Of a stretch of DNA of 64,000 nucleotides, positions 20,769-34,500 are shown in pieces; the first letter of the stretch is position 1, and each line of letters starts with the position of its first letter. This stretch comes from Spiroplasma alleghenense. Lineage in GTDB: Bacteria > Bacillota_I > Bacilli_A > Mycoplasmatales > Mycoplasmataceae. The notes beneath the pieces were generated by a model. That model saw only the letters and a list, made by a program, of their open reading frames with translations. It was not told the origin of the DNA and did not search any database. Made by a program: the position numbers and the translations under genes. The stretch covers positions 434,001 to 498,000 of the forward strand of contig NZ_CP031376.1 of assembly GCF_003363775.1 (NCBI RefSeq). Direction: 5' to 3'.

Positions 20769-20786
20769 CTCTTAAGGAGGTATAAT

Positions 20787-22934
20787 ATGGAATTTAATCA
20801 AAAAATAGATCCAGCTAATGATCCAGACATATTAGCGAAATATACAAGAGATTTAACTCAGAATGCAAAAGACGGAAAAATAGATCCAATTATTGGCCGT
20901 GATGATGAAATTATGAGAGTGATAAGAATTTTATCACGAAAAACTAAAAATAACCCAGCTTTGATTGGTGAACCAGGAACTGGTAAAACTGCTGTAATTG
21001 AAGGTTTGGCGCAAAGAATCGTTAAAAATGACGTGCCAGCCGTTTTAAAAAATAAACGGATTTTAGAATTAGACATGGGAAGCTTGATGGCAGGGGCTAT
21101 GTATATGGGTGATTATGAGTCTAGAGTTAAGGGTATCATTAATGCGATTAAAAAGGCTGAAGGGGAGATAATCTTATTTATTGACGAAATGCATTTAATT
21201 GTTGGAGCTGGTAAAACAAGTCAATCCTCTGGAATGGATGTTTCAAACCTACTAAAACCATCGCTTGCAAGGGGAGAACTTAAAGCAATTGGAGCAACAA
21301 CACTAAAAGAATATCGTGAATATATTGAAAAAGATCCAGCTTTAGAAAGAAGGTTTCAAACTGTTTTGGTAAATGAACCGACAATTGATGAAACAATTTC
21401 TATTCTAAGAGGTTTGAAAGAGCGCTTTGAAACTTTTCACGGAGTAAGGATTCATGACAATGCTTTAGTTGCGGCTGCTAATTTATCAACTAGATATATT
21501 GCTGATAGATTTTTACCAGATAAAGCAATCGATTTAATTGATGAAGCTTGTGCCACTACGAAAACTGAATTAACCTCAGTTCCTTCGGAGTTAGATATTA
21601 TTAACCGAAAGGTTATGCAACTTGAAATAGAAAGAGCTGCACTATCAAAAGAAAAAGATGAAAAATCTAAGGAAAGATTAAAAGAAGCTGAAAAAGAATT
21701 ACAGAAATTAAAAGTAACTCAAACAGATTTAAATACACGCTGAGAAAAAGAGCGTAAAGCAATTGATAAAATTACGGAAATGAGATCTAAATTAGAACAG
21801 CTAAAGTCAGAACTTGACTTAGTTCAATCTCAGGGAAATTGAAGCAGAGCCGGAGAAATTCAATATTCCTTAATGCCTGCTTTAGAAAAAAAACTACAAG
21901 ATAGCGATGGAGATTTAAGAGACCATCTAATAAATGAAGACGTAACAGAAATTGAAGTAGCTGATATTGTTGCTCGCTGAACAGGCATCCCAGTTGAAAA
22001 ATTGGTTGAAAATGAAAAGTTCAAGCTTATGAGTTTGGAGACAATGTTAAAGCGTCGAGTTAAAGGACAAAACCAAGCAATTCAAAATGTAACTGATGCC
22101 ATCTTGCGTAGTCGCGCTGGAATAAAAGACCCCAATCGACCAATAGGAAGTTTTTTATTTCTTGGTCCAACCGGTGTCGGTAAAACCGAAGTTGCTAGAA
22201 GTCTTTCGGAAGTTTTATTTAATTCTGACAAAAAAATGATTCGTTTGGATATGTCTGAATTTATGGAGAAACAGTCTGTATCAAAATTAATTGGAGCTCC
22301 TCCTGGATATGTTGGCTATCAAGAGGGTGGTAGACTTACAGAGGCTGTCAGAAGAAGTCCCTACAGCATTGTGCTTTTTGATGAAATAGAAAAAGCACAT
22401 CCAGATGTGTTTAACATACTTTTACAAATATTAGATGATGGTCACTTGACAGATTCATTGGGAAAATTAATTAATTTCAAAAACACGATTATTATAATGA
22501 CCTCAAATATAGGTTCAGAAACATTGCTGAATAATGAGTCTGAATTTATTGATGAAAAATCAGTCGAGAAGGAATTATTTAATCACTTTAGACCGGAATT
22601 TTTAAATAGAATTGACAATATAGTAATTTTTAAACCGCTTACTAAAATGGTTGTCAGTGAAATTATTGAAAACCTGCTTGATGAATTAAAAGAGCGCCTT
22701 TTAAATGAAAAAGATATTTATTTAAATTTTTCAGATCAATCTAAATCTAAAATTTTAGAAGAGGGTTATGATAAACAGTTCGGTGCTCGTCCAATTAAAA
22801 GATATATTAGTAAAAATATTGAAACAATTCTTGCGAAAGCGATTGTTTCGGGAGAAATTGAAGAAAAAAGAAATTATGTTATCGATGTTCAGAAAGGTGA
22901 ATTTGTAATTGATTCATCAAAAAAATTGAATTAG
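20787..22934 (+). CDS. clpB: Chaperone ATPase ClpB, short form without N domain
   Basis: Hexameric disaggregase cooperating with DnaK. It has 715 residues, against about 860 in full-length ClpB, because translation starts directly before NBD1 and the substrate-binding N domain is absent, as known in other Mollicutes. NBD1 has Walker A GEPGTGKT at 61-68; the middle coiled-coil domain spans roughly 320-430; NBD2 has GPTGVGKTE near 460, [12 protein letters not shown] and a GARPIKRYI sensor-2 motif. AAGGAGGT precedes ATG by 6 nt. Two CIRCE-type operators overlap its promoter region, so HrcA repression is expected. Confidence 0.97.
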
Positions 22935-22966
22935 CACTTGAAAAGTCAGAGTGCTATATATAAAAT
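22931..22966 (+). promoter_or_regulatory. CIRCE operator 3 and promoter of hrcA, overlapping the clpB stop
   Basis: TTAGCACTT (22931-22939), 9 nt, GAGTGCTAT (22949-22957). The left arm contains the clpB stop codon TAG. A promoter TTGAAA (22938-22943), 17 nt, TAAAAT (22961-22966) overlaps it. This gives HrcA autoregulation of hrcA-grpE-dnaK-dnaJ. Confidence 0.88.
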
Positions 22967-22996
22967 CATAAAGAGATTTTTGAAGGGGTTTTTTAT

Positions 22997-24013
22997 ATGT
23001 TAACTAAGAGACAAGAAAAAATTTTAAAAATCATTATTGAAGAATATATTCGTTCAGCCCAGCCAGTGGGATCTAAAAAAATTCACGAATTAATCGATAT
23101 AGAGGTTTCTTCAGCTACCATTAGAAACGAAGGTGCTGTTCTAGAAGAGAAGGGTTTTTTAGAGAAAGAGCACACTTCTTCTGGAAGAGTTCCTTCTACA
23201 ATTGGATATCGCTATTTTGTTGATAATTTAATGTCAAAAGAAAATATCGATGATATTAAGGAAAGACTAAATAAGATTTTTGAAAAAAGGAATGCCAGTA
23301 TTGTTGAAGTTTTGGATGAAAGCTCAAAAATTTTAAGTGAAATGACTAACCTAGCAACAGTAATAACATCCACCCCAAATAATGGGGAGGCTGTATTAAG
23401 AAAAGCTGAATTAATTCCAATTTCAACTGAAAGTGCAGTAGTTATATTTGCTCTTTCAAATGGTATTGTTGAGAATAAGGTTTTTGATTTAAAAAACGTT
23501 TCACTTGATGACTTGCAAACTGCAATAAATTTATTCAATGATAGAATTCTAGAAACTAAAATTAAAGATTTAGATGTTAAAATAGAAGCCATTAAACCTA
23601 TTTTGCAACAGCAAGTGAAAAAATACGAATTTGTATTGCAGACGTTTCTAAATGTCATTCTTCATAATACAAATACAGTTACCAAAACTCAAGGAATGCA
23701 ATATATGCTCGAAAATCCAGAGTTTTCCGATCCGAATAAAATTAAAAGCGTTTTAAAATTGATTGAAAGTATTTCTCCTTTTGAGTGGTACAAAAGTCAA
23801 TCAACAGAAAATAATAGCGCTCAAGCAAAAATTGGATTTGAAATAGGAGACGAGAATAATGATTTAGCAGTAATTGGTAAAAATTTTGAAACTGGTGATG
23901 GTCAAACTAGCGCACTAACCTTGGTTGGTCCAAAAAGAATTCAATATGACAAGGCGAAGGAACTACTAGACTGAATCGGTATTAAAATTAAAGAACAATT
24001 CTTTAAAAAATAA
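22997..24013 (+). CDS. hrcA: Heat-inducible transcription repressor HrcA
   Basis: Binds CIRCE and represses chaperone genes. It has 338 residues. The N-terminal winged helix shows LTKRQEKILKIIIEEYI, PVGSKKI, SSATIRNEGAVLEEKG and the HTSSGRVPSTIGYRYFVD wing. The C-terminal part ends VVGPKRIQYDKAKELL-like with GP-RI-Y, followed by a TGA-Trp. GAAGGGG lies 8 nt before ATG. First gene of the dnaK operon. Confidence 0.97.
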
Positions 24014-24026
24014 AGGGGGAATAATT

Positions 24027-24653
24027 GTGTCAGATACAAACATAAAAGATATCAAAAAGTTAATTGAAGACTTGAAATCAAAGTTGCCCAATGAAGATAT
24101 TGAAATCTTAGGTGAAGAAGCTTCAAACAAGAAAGAAGCGAAGTTAAACAAAAAAAATAAGGCAGATTTTGAAAAAACTAATGATTCAATCAGTCAATTA
24201 GAAAGCTGTTTGGAACAATTGCTTTTTGAAAACAATCGCTTAAAAGAGGAAAAATTGTTAGCAATTGCTGATAACCAAAATACAGTTAAGAGATATCAAC
24301 AAGAAACTATGAATGTAAAAAAATATGGGGGGCAACGTTTGGCTGAAGAAATTATCCCGGCAATTGATTTGTTTAGAGGAGTTTTAAAACAACCAAATGA
24401 TAATCCAGATGTAAAAAATTATTTAATCGGATTCGAATTTATTATTAAACAAATTGATGAAGCATTAAGTAATGCTGGTATACAAATGATTGAAACGAAA
24501 GTTGGGGATAAATTTGACCACAACATACATGAAGCAAATGAACAAGTTGAAACAGAAGCTGTTGCAAGTGGACTAATTGCACAAGTTATACAAAACGGTT
24601 ACAAACTTTATGATCGAGTTATTAAATATGCGGTTGTAAAAGTTGCTAAGTAA
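24027..24653 (+). CDS. grpE: Nucleotide exchange factor GrpE
   Basis: Releases ADP from DnaK. It has 208 residues from a GTG start after GGGGG. A charged N-terminus of about 45 residues precedes the long helix that forms the dimer coiled coil (ENNRLKEEKLLAIADNQN, then KRYQQE). The beta domain carries VGDKFDHNIHEA, close to the usual FDP-H-A motif, and the VIQNGYKLYDRVIKYAVVKVAK ending is typical. Confidence 0.95.
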   Translation: MSDTNIKDIKKLIEDLKSKLPNEDIEILGEEASNKKEAKLNKKNKADFEKTNDSISQLESCLEQLLFENNRLKEEKLLAIADNQNTVKRYQQETMNVKKYGGQRLAEEIIPAIDLFRGVLKQPNDNPDVKNYLIGFEFIIKQIDEALSNAGIQMIETKVGDKFDHNIHEANEQVETEAVASGLIAQVIQNGYKLYDRVIKYAVVKVAK

Positions 24654-24666
24654 TTATAGAAATTAA

Positions 24667-26487
<1,821 letters not shown>

Positions 26488-26500
26488 TTACCAAAATCTA

Positions 26501-26525
26501 ACAACTAACTTGCGTTAGTTGTTTT
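26501..26525 (+). terminator. Hairpin between dnaK and dnaJ
   Basis: ACAACTAAC (26501-26509), loop TTGC, GTTAGTTGT (26514-26522), then TTTGT. The stem is perfect but the T run is short, so it may be a leaky terminator or an mRNA-stability element that lowers dnaJ relative to dnaK. Confidence 0.6.
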
Positions 26526-26544
26526 GTATTAGAAAGAGGAATTT

Positions 26545-27699
26545 ATGGCAAATAAAGAAAAACGCGATTACTATGAGATTCTTGGTGTTAGTAAAACAGC
26601 TGATGAAAAAGAAATCAAGACCGCTTATCGAAAACTCGCCAAAAAATATCATCCTGATGTAAACAAAGATCCTGAAGCTGTTGAAAAGTTTAAAGAGGCT
26701 ACTGAAGCAGCAGAGGTTTTAATGGACCCGAACAAAAGATCTCGTTATGACCAATTTGGTCATGCCGGTCTAGATGGAGCATCTTCGGGTGGTGGATTCG
26801 GCGGATTTGGTGGATTCGGCGACTTCTTTTCAAATATGGGAGCCGGCGGTGGTGGCGACTTTTTCGAAGATATTTTTTCAGGTTTCTTCGGAGGTGGTGG
26901 TCGTGGCAGATCAAACGGATTTAGAAATTCTGGACCAGAGAGAGGAAAGGATTTAATTGCTGAAATACAATTAAATTTTAAAGAACTTATTTTTGGAACT
27001 ACAAAAAAAATTGAAGCGAATCTACTAACAAAATGTGAAGACTGTGATGGTTTTGGAGCTAAGAATAAAGAAGATGTTGTAAAATGTGAATTTTGTGCCG
27101 GGGCAGGCTTTGTTAATGTAACTCAGGATTTAGGAATTGCTAAATTTCAAACTCAACAAAAATGTCCAAAATGTGCTGGAGCTGGTAAGACTTTCAAAAA
27201 TAAATGTAAAACTTGTAAAGGAGAGGGTTGTTATCATAAGAAAACCACATTAGAAATTGTTATACCAAAAGGAATATTCCCAGGTCAACAACTTGTAATG
27301 CGTAATGTTGGTAACTATTCTAAATCCGGAGGCGAAAAAGGCCATCTATATATTAACATCCACTTATTAAAATCAAAGATTTTTGAATTGACTGAAGAAG
27401 GAAATATCAAAATGAAACTTAATGTTAGCTACCTTGATGTTATTTTACAAAATAAGATTCAAGTAGAAACTTTTGATGGACCAGTTCAGATTAAATTACC
27501 TATAAAATCTCAAAATGGAACATTAATTAATATAGAAAATAAGGGTCTCTATCGTTCGCAAAATTCATCTCATCGTGGGAAATTAATTTGTGTAATAAAT
27601 ATTGTAATTCCTGAAAAAATAAACGAACAAGAAAAAAAACTTTTTGAAGAAATATACAATATGACTGATTTTAAAGTAGAAAATGATATCAATGAATAA
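26545..27699 (+). CDS. dnaJ: Co-chaperone DnaJ
   Basis: Stimulates DnaK ATPase and delivers substrates. It has 384 residues. The J domain carries HPD at 36-38. A Gly/Phe-rich linker spans about 75-125. Four zinc repeats follow: [32 protein letters not shown]; all eight Cys are kept. The C-terminal substrate domains end in an acidic tail. GAGG precedes ATG. Confidence 0.97.
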   Translation: MANKEKRDYYEILGVSKTADEKEIKTAYRKLAKKYHPDVNKDPEAVEKFKEATEAAEVLMDPNKRSRYDQFGHAGLDGASSGGGFGGFGGFGDFFSNMGAGGGGDFFEDIFSGFFGGGGRGRSNGFRNSGPERGKDLIAEIQLNFKELIFGTTKKIEANLLTKCEDCDGFGAKNKEDVVKCEFCAGAGFVNVTQDLGIAKFQTQQKCPKCAGAGKTFKNKCKTCKGEGCYHKKTTLEIVIPKGIFPGQQLVMRNVGNYSKSGGEKGHLYINIHLLKSKIFELTEEGNIKMKLNVSYLDVILQNKIQVETFDGPVQIKLPIKSQNGTLINIENKGLYRSQNSSHRGKLICVINIVIPEKINEQEKKLFEEIYNMTDFKVENDINE

Positions 27700-27705
27700 A
27701 ATAAT

Positions 27706-27733
27706 TAGTCCTTATTGAAAGGACTTTTTATTT
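27706..27733 (+). terminator. Intrinsic terminator after dnaJ
   Basis: AGTCCTT (27707-27713) and AAGGACT (27719-27725) with a short loop and a T-rich tail. Confidence 0.82.
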
Positions 27734-27783
27734 TATCCAATTTTTGAAATCAATTCCTACTATAAAAAGCATTAAAAATATTG

Positions 27784-27789
27784 TATAAT
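27784..27789 (+). promoter_or_regulatory. -10 element before the 27811 gene
   Basis: TATAAT at 27784-27789, 21 nt before the start codon; no convincing -35 box. TAGGTG serves as ribosome site. Confidence 0.5.
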
Positions 27790-27810
27790 AGATATTAAAG
27801 TAGGTGTATT

Positions 27811-29487
27811 ATGAGCAAAGATGTTAAAGTAGTAAAAATTAACCGTCAAAACGCAAATGAATCTTTTAATAAGAAGTATTTCAATCCTTTAGAATCAGTT
27901 TGATATGAAGATGATTTTACAGAGGAGTTTAAGGATGGTGTTGCAGATTTAGATCAAACAATTGCTAATTTTGAATCTCCCAATCCTACAAAAAAACCAT
28001 TAAATGCAAATGCCCATTTTTTTCAAAACAATTTTCAAAATATAGAAGAAAATATTTTTAGTAAGGAAACTAATCATAATACAGAACTATCTGAACAAAA
28101 TAGTCAATATTCAAATAATAAAGCAAATTACTTTGATCCAATTCATAACACAAGTTTGAATGTTTTAGGTCCAGAAGAGATTGCTAATACTAAAACCGAT
28201 TTGCCAAAGTCTATAATCGAACTACGTGAGAAAAGTTTTTTGGAAGAGATGAAAAAAAAGAAACTCTCAAATCAGGAACAAGATTTTTATCAAAAAATAA
28301 AGATTAATTCTGAAGTCAAAAATAAAAATAACATTCAAGAAGTAGATTTTAAAAAACCATTTACTACAGTTATTGAAGAATATGATGTTGCAACTAAAGT
28401 TTTTGATAACGGACTTAAACACGTTATAAACAGTAAATCAGTAGAAAGTGTTAGTTTGGAAAACCAATCTGCCAAATCTGAAGTTATTAGAGAAAACGAA
28501 ATTAAAAATAATTTTGCAAATTCACAGTTAAATACGAATGAATTAGTAGTAGAAAAAACTACAAATAATCAAGGTGATATTAAAAGCTTTAAAATACAAA
28601 AATCATTTAAAGATGGAGAGAAAATATTTAATAATAATTCAAGTTCATTTAATAAAGACAAATTAAATTCGGACCATAAAAATTCTGAAAAATTCTATGC
28701 AAATGTAAAAGAGCAAATTTTAGAGCCAATTTTTCATGGATTTGAGAGAGTTGATAAAAATGATAGACCTGAATTTAAAAATGATGCTGAAACTTTATTC
28801 AATAATAAAGAAATAGAAAGCATATTTGAACAAAATGGCAAGGCACCAGAAGTAGTTAATGAACGTTTTGTTGGTTCGAAAGTCAAAAATGATGAGGACG
28901 CGATAAATCCCTATATATTACCTCGTTCAAGTTCTAAAAAACATTATAATTTCGAATTAAATGGTATATTTGTTAAACCAGAAAAAATGCTGCAAAGTGA
29001 AGAATTCAAAAGACAAGTGATCATCCCTACTAGAAAAAATTCAGTAAGCGAGCAAGAAGAAAAAGTTTATGTTCATTATAATCCTCACGCTTCAGAAAAG
29101 AATCCTGCAAAAAAAGTCTTGAATAATATTTTGATTGATAAAATAACAAATAAAGAAAAAACTAGAGAATTAAAAATAAATCAACCAATTATAAATAACT
29201 TTGATCAAACTCAGATTATTCAAAATGACGACTTTAATAAAGCGGTTTCAGAAAGAAAGGGATTGCCAACTGAGGAGTTGAGCTTCATAAATCACGACTC
29301 TAATTCGACTACTGAAATTCTTAAATCTTTTGGCGAAAGTCTGCAAAAAAAATCTATTGTTACTGATGAGTATACTTCTGAAAACTTTGATGACTTTGAA
29401 AATTGATTCAAGAAAACAAGAAATGCAAAAAAAATTAAAAAAATTGCAGAAAGAGAACATAAAGTATCTCAAAAAATTAAAAAATAA
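27811..29487 (+). CDS. Large hydrophilic, probably disordered hypothetical protein
   Basis: 558 residues rich in N, K, E, S and F with no membrane helix, signal peptide or known domain. Short linear repeats such as FxNN and ENEIKNNF recur, and the last 25 residues are strongly basic (KKTRNAKKIKKIAEREHKVSQKIKK). It has its own -10 box and ends 20 nt before mnmA, so the two may share a transcript. The composition resembles the proteins of the 36850-41674 cluster but I see no clear homology. Function unknown. Confidence 0.85.
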
Positions 29488-29507
29488 GACTGGGAAGAAG
29501 AATTTAA

Positions 29508-30638
<1,131 letters not shown>

Positions 30639-30702
30639 TAGAGATTACATTTATTTAAAAAATAGTTTATTATATTAGAGAGTAGAAAAGGGTTTTGAAA
30701 AT

Positions 30703-31308
30703 ATGTTTGGAATAATAGTGATTATCCTTTTAGTTGTAGTAATAATATTCTTAATAGTGACTACGATTACTGGTAAAAAAGCTAAAAAAAATGAGATTAA
30801 GCAGAGAAAAAAAGTAGTTCGAGATGAAATTAAGAACTATATTTTCCAAGAGGAAAAACGCAAAAACCTGAGAATCAACTTTGAGCAAGTTTTTGCTCGA
30901 AAAGGACCTGATTATAAATATCGCGACGTTTTTGATGTAATCGTTGATATTGTGGAACCAAAAACAAATCAAGTAACAGAAGTTAAAGCTTATGAAATTG
31001 AAGGTTTCCCAGTTAGAATTGATAAAAAAAATACTAGAATTGAATGAACAGTAAACCGCGAAATTGATATCGAAGAAACTCGACGTCGTATCGCTATTGC
31101 TGAAAAGCAAATTAAGTTGTCAAAAGAAGAGAAAAAAGCTTTAAAACAAGAAGAAGTCTCAATGATGAAGGAAAAACGCGAAAAAGAGCGCTTAGAGTAT
31201 AAAGAAATTAAGCAAAAACAAAAAGAAGAGAAAAAAGTTGTCACTCCCGTTGTCGATGATAAGTTGAAAAAATCAACTGTTAAATTTGTACCAAAAAGAA
31301 ACAAGTAA
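30703..31308 (+). CDS. N-terminally anchored, Lys/Glu-rich coiled-coil protein
   Basis: 201 residues: one N-terminal membrane helix (about 3-24) and a cytoplasmic part with a small alpha/beta region (DYKYRDVFDVIVDIVEPK, then VKAYEIEGFPVRIDK) followed by a long charged helix from about 120 to the end. The TGA-Trp at 31045 lies in IEWTVNREID. AAAGGG precedes ATG by about 10 nt. No family recognised; the gene is followed by a terminator. Confidence 0.85.
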
Positions 31309-31312
31309 AACT

Positions 31313-31343
31313 ATTCATTTGTCTTTAGATAAATGAATTTTTA
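31313..31343 (+). terminator. Intrinsic terminator
   Basis: ATTCATTT (31313-31320) and AAATGAAT (31331-31338), followed by a T-rich tract. Confidence 0.78.
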
Positions 31344-31362
31344 TTTTAAGAAAGGATTTTTT

Positions 31363-33519
31363 ATGAGCAAAATATTTAGTTCAAAATTAACAAAAGAAGA
31401 TTTTAAAAGAGCTTTGTCAAGTTGTTATAAGGAAATGTGAGTTCTGCACTCACAAGAAAATTTTAATCAAGCCTTGCTTTGAAATAAAAATAAAGTCCTG
31501 CAATTTAATTTGAAAAACGAAATTAGCGAAGAAGGCGACTTTGATTCATCAGGATCATCTATAGATTTGTTTGAAACTTATTTTAAAATTTTTGAATCTG
31601 AAAATGATTCAGAAAATTTAGAAAATGCGGAATTAAGAAAAAAATGAAAAGAAAAGTGGCTCGATTTAAATGATAATTCGGCATTAGATGTTGATGGTTT
31701 TGACTTGACTAAATTTGAGGGCGAATCTATCATTGACGGTAATTTGGTAGGTGAGGCGGCAAAACAGTATTTTGAATCTTTAAATATTCAAACTAATTTA
31801 AATCGAAATCAAAAATTAAAAACTTTTGATTTAAGTGGGCTTCCATTTGTTAATGCTGTAGAAAAAACCAAAGAATTAATTAATTCAAAAGAGTATGAAT
31901 ATCTTTTTGAAGCTGCTTTTGAATATGATGATTTTAACCTAAGAACCAGATGTGACATTTTAGAAATAAATAATCATAATGATACTTTTAAAATAATTGA
32001 AATAAAGGCTACTAGTAAAGTAAAAGAGGATCACTTTTTTGACTTAATGTACCAGTATTTTATTTTAGAAAAAAATGGATTAAAAATTAATGACGTCGCC
32101 CTAGGTCATATTCGCAGTAATTATATTAGAGGGCAGGATTTTAATGAATTTAATCTTAATTTAAGCGAAATGTGCGAGCAATTAATTGAAGACTATCCAA
32201 TAATAAGTTTTGAAGAATGTCTTGCAGAAATAAATGGTGAAATAATTCCAGAAAATTATTTAGAAGCTGATGACCTAAATTATAATGGTTTCTTTATTAT
32301 TGATGAATTAAGTTATGGAGAATCTCAAAAACGTTTAAAAATTTTTGAACTAATAAAAATTTTTGAAAGTCAATTTGAAATAACGGAAATAATAAAACAA
32401 ATTACAGAATTATTATCTCTAGGATTTGAAGATTCCCTAAATTTACTACTTTCAAATAATTGTTCAACAGTAATTAAAAAGAATCTCAAAAATAAATTTG
32501 TAAAAATTAGTGAAAGTGATAATCCTGTATATTGCCACCACGTTATTGCATATTTTGACAAAAACAAGGAAAATATTTTTAATTTCACGAATATAAATAA
32601 AAAGACCAAAGCACTAATTCACTATGAGTCACAAAAAATATATCTAGACGAATTTAAAAGTTTATTTGATAGCGAAATCCCAGTAAAGCCTAAGGATAAG
32701 AGCACTTATTTCAGACCAGAAAATTTTCGCCATTTTGAAGTTTACAAAAAATTTCATTCTAATCCAGCAACTTTTAGAGATGAAGACATAATTTTTAAAG
32801 AAGAGAAAAATATTTTAGAATCATTACTGGCAAAATATACATCGTTTCCAATTTACATGTATGACTTTGAAACTGTAAAATGAGCCATCCCTAAATACAA
32901 TAATTCAAAATCATACCAGCAAATACCATTCCAGTATTCTATTGATGTTTTAACAGACAAGAACTATGACTATAAAAAACCCGAAACCATGAAGCATTTC
33001 GATTTTTTAGCAAATAGTAGCGATGATCCGCGTCCTGAATTTATAAAAAATTTTTTGAAAGATATTTTTAGTTGCGGAAAGGGAATTTATGTTGCTTACA
33101 ACGATTCTTTTGAAAAAATGGTTTTAAAACAAATGGCGGTTCTTTTTCCTAAGTATCAAAAATCCCTTATTTATATAGTTCAGAACACCATTGATCTCAT
33201 GGATTTTTTCAAAGGAAATTCAAAAAAATCTATTCCATGATTTTTAATTTACCATCCTGCTTTTCATGGAAGTTATTCAATTAAAAAAACTCAACCAGCT
33301 TTGGACAATAGTTTTAATTATAATGATTTGTCTATTAATAAGGGAGATAAAGCTAGTCAGACTTTTAGAGAGTTTAGTGATGGTAATATAAGTTCAAAAA
33401 TTTGAAATTCTAAAATAAGACCTGACATGATAAAATATTGTAATAGAGACACTTTAGCAATGGTGGTTGTCCTACAAAGAATTAAAGAAATTTTCAAAAA
33501 TTGACAGGAGAATAATTAG
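31363..33519 (+). CDS. DUF2779-type protein: Cas4/RecB-like nuclease plus DEDD exonuclease-like domain
   Basis: 718 residues. The N-terminal half carries a PD-(D/E)XK signature: D198 in RCDILEI, E213-x-K215 in IIEIKATSKVK, and Q231 in LMYQYFIL, the order seen in Cas4, AddB and RecB nuclease domains. The C-terminal half matches DUF2779 and looks like a DEDD 3'-5' exonuclease: D501-x-E503 in MYDFETVKW, an AYNDSFEK motif near 580, YHPAFHGSYSIK, and Y692-x3-D696 in YCNRDTLAM. AAAGGA precedes ATG. It ends directly before the fmt ATG and contains the fmt ribosome site. Natural substrate and process are unknown. Confidence 0.85.
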
Positions 33520-34500
33520 ATGAAAAAAAGATTAGTATTTTTTGGCACACCTTCAATTGCCGTTGAAGTTTTAAAGGGAATCGACAAAAACAATTTTGAA
33601 ATCGTAGGAATTGTAACCCAAACAGATAAAAAAGTCGGTAGAAAGCAAGAAGTCACTCCTCCTCCAGTTAAACAATTTGGAATAGAAAATAGTATCTGTG
33701 TTTTTCAACCAGAGAAAGTTTCTTCTATTATTAAGGAACTGACAGAACTTAAACCTGATATTATTTTGACTTGTGCTTATGGTAAATTACTGCCAAAATC
33801 AGTTTTAGATTTAGTTTCAGGAATGGCGATAAATGTTCATGCCAGTTTGCTTCCAAAATATCGAGGCAGCGCTCCAATTCAATATGCTATTATGAATGGG
33901 GAAAAACAAACTGGGATTAGTCTAATGCAAATGGTCCAAGAGATGGATGCTGGTGATTTTTATGTTCAAGAAAAAGTGGAAATTACTGAAAATGATAACT
34001 TTGAGAGTTTATATAATAAATTGGCAATACTAGGTGGCAAAATGGTAGGGCAATATTTAAATGATATATATAATGGTAAAATTAAACCAAATGTTCAAGA
34101 CTTATCAAAGGTAACTTTGGCTCCTAAAATTTTAAATAATATGGAAAAGATAAATTTTAACAAATCAAGTCAAGAAGTTTTAAATTTCATTAAAGCTTTG
34201 AGTCCATCTCCTGGGGCGTATGCTATTTTGAATGGTGAGAGATACAAATTTTACAATGCCAGACTTCTGCATGAAAATGAGTTTTTTGCAATGACATTAA
34301 ATATTAAAAGAAGTGGAGAAGTTATTTCGATGGACAAAGAGGGATTTGTTGTTTGGACTTCAAGAGGGATGATTAAAATTTTGGAAGTGCAAAAACAGGG
34401 GAAAAATCGAATGAGCGCAGGAAATTACTTTAGCAACCAACAAAGAGAAGTCACAACGGGAAATGTTTTTAACGAAGATGAAGCAAAATTTGATTTTTAA
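33520..34500 (+). CDS. fmt: Methionyl-tRNA formyltransferase
   Basis: Formylates initiator Met-tRNA with 10-formyl-THF. It has 326 residues. N-terminal FFGTPSIAVEVL, then the active site NVHASLLPKYRGSAPIQYAI near residue 107 with the catalytic N and H, then MQEMDAGD-like. The C-terminal OB domain is present (VVWTSRGMIKILEVQKQGK). CAGGAGAA lies inside the upstream gene. Its last 38 nt overlap the S-component-HAD gene. Confidence 0.96.
   Translation: MKKRLVFFGTPSIAVEVLKGIDKNNFEIVGIVTQTDKKVGRKQEVTPPPVKQFGIENSICVFQPEKVSSIIKELTELKPDIILTCAYGKLLPKSVLDLVSGMAINVHASLLPKYRGSAPIQYAIMNGEKQTGISLMQMVQEMDAGDFYVQEKVEITENDNFESLYNKLAILGGKMVGQYLNDIYNGKIKPNVQDLSKVTLAPKILNNMEKINFNKSSQEVLNFIKALSPSPGAYAILNGERYKFYNARLLHENEFFAMTLNIKRSGEVISMDKEGFVVWTSRGMIKILEVQKQGKNRMSAGNYFSNQQREVTTGNVFNEDEAKFDF

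Noticed and set aside
26780-26930. GGTGGT-rich repeat in dnaJ
   Set aside because: It encodes the standard Gly/Phe linker of DnaJ.
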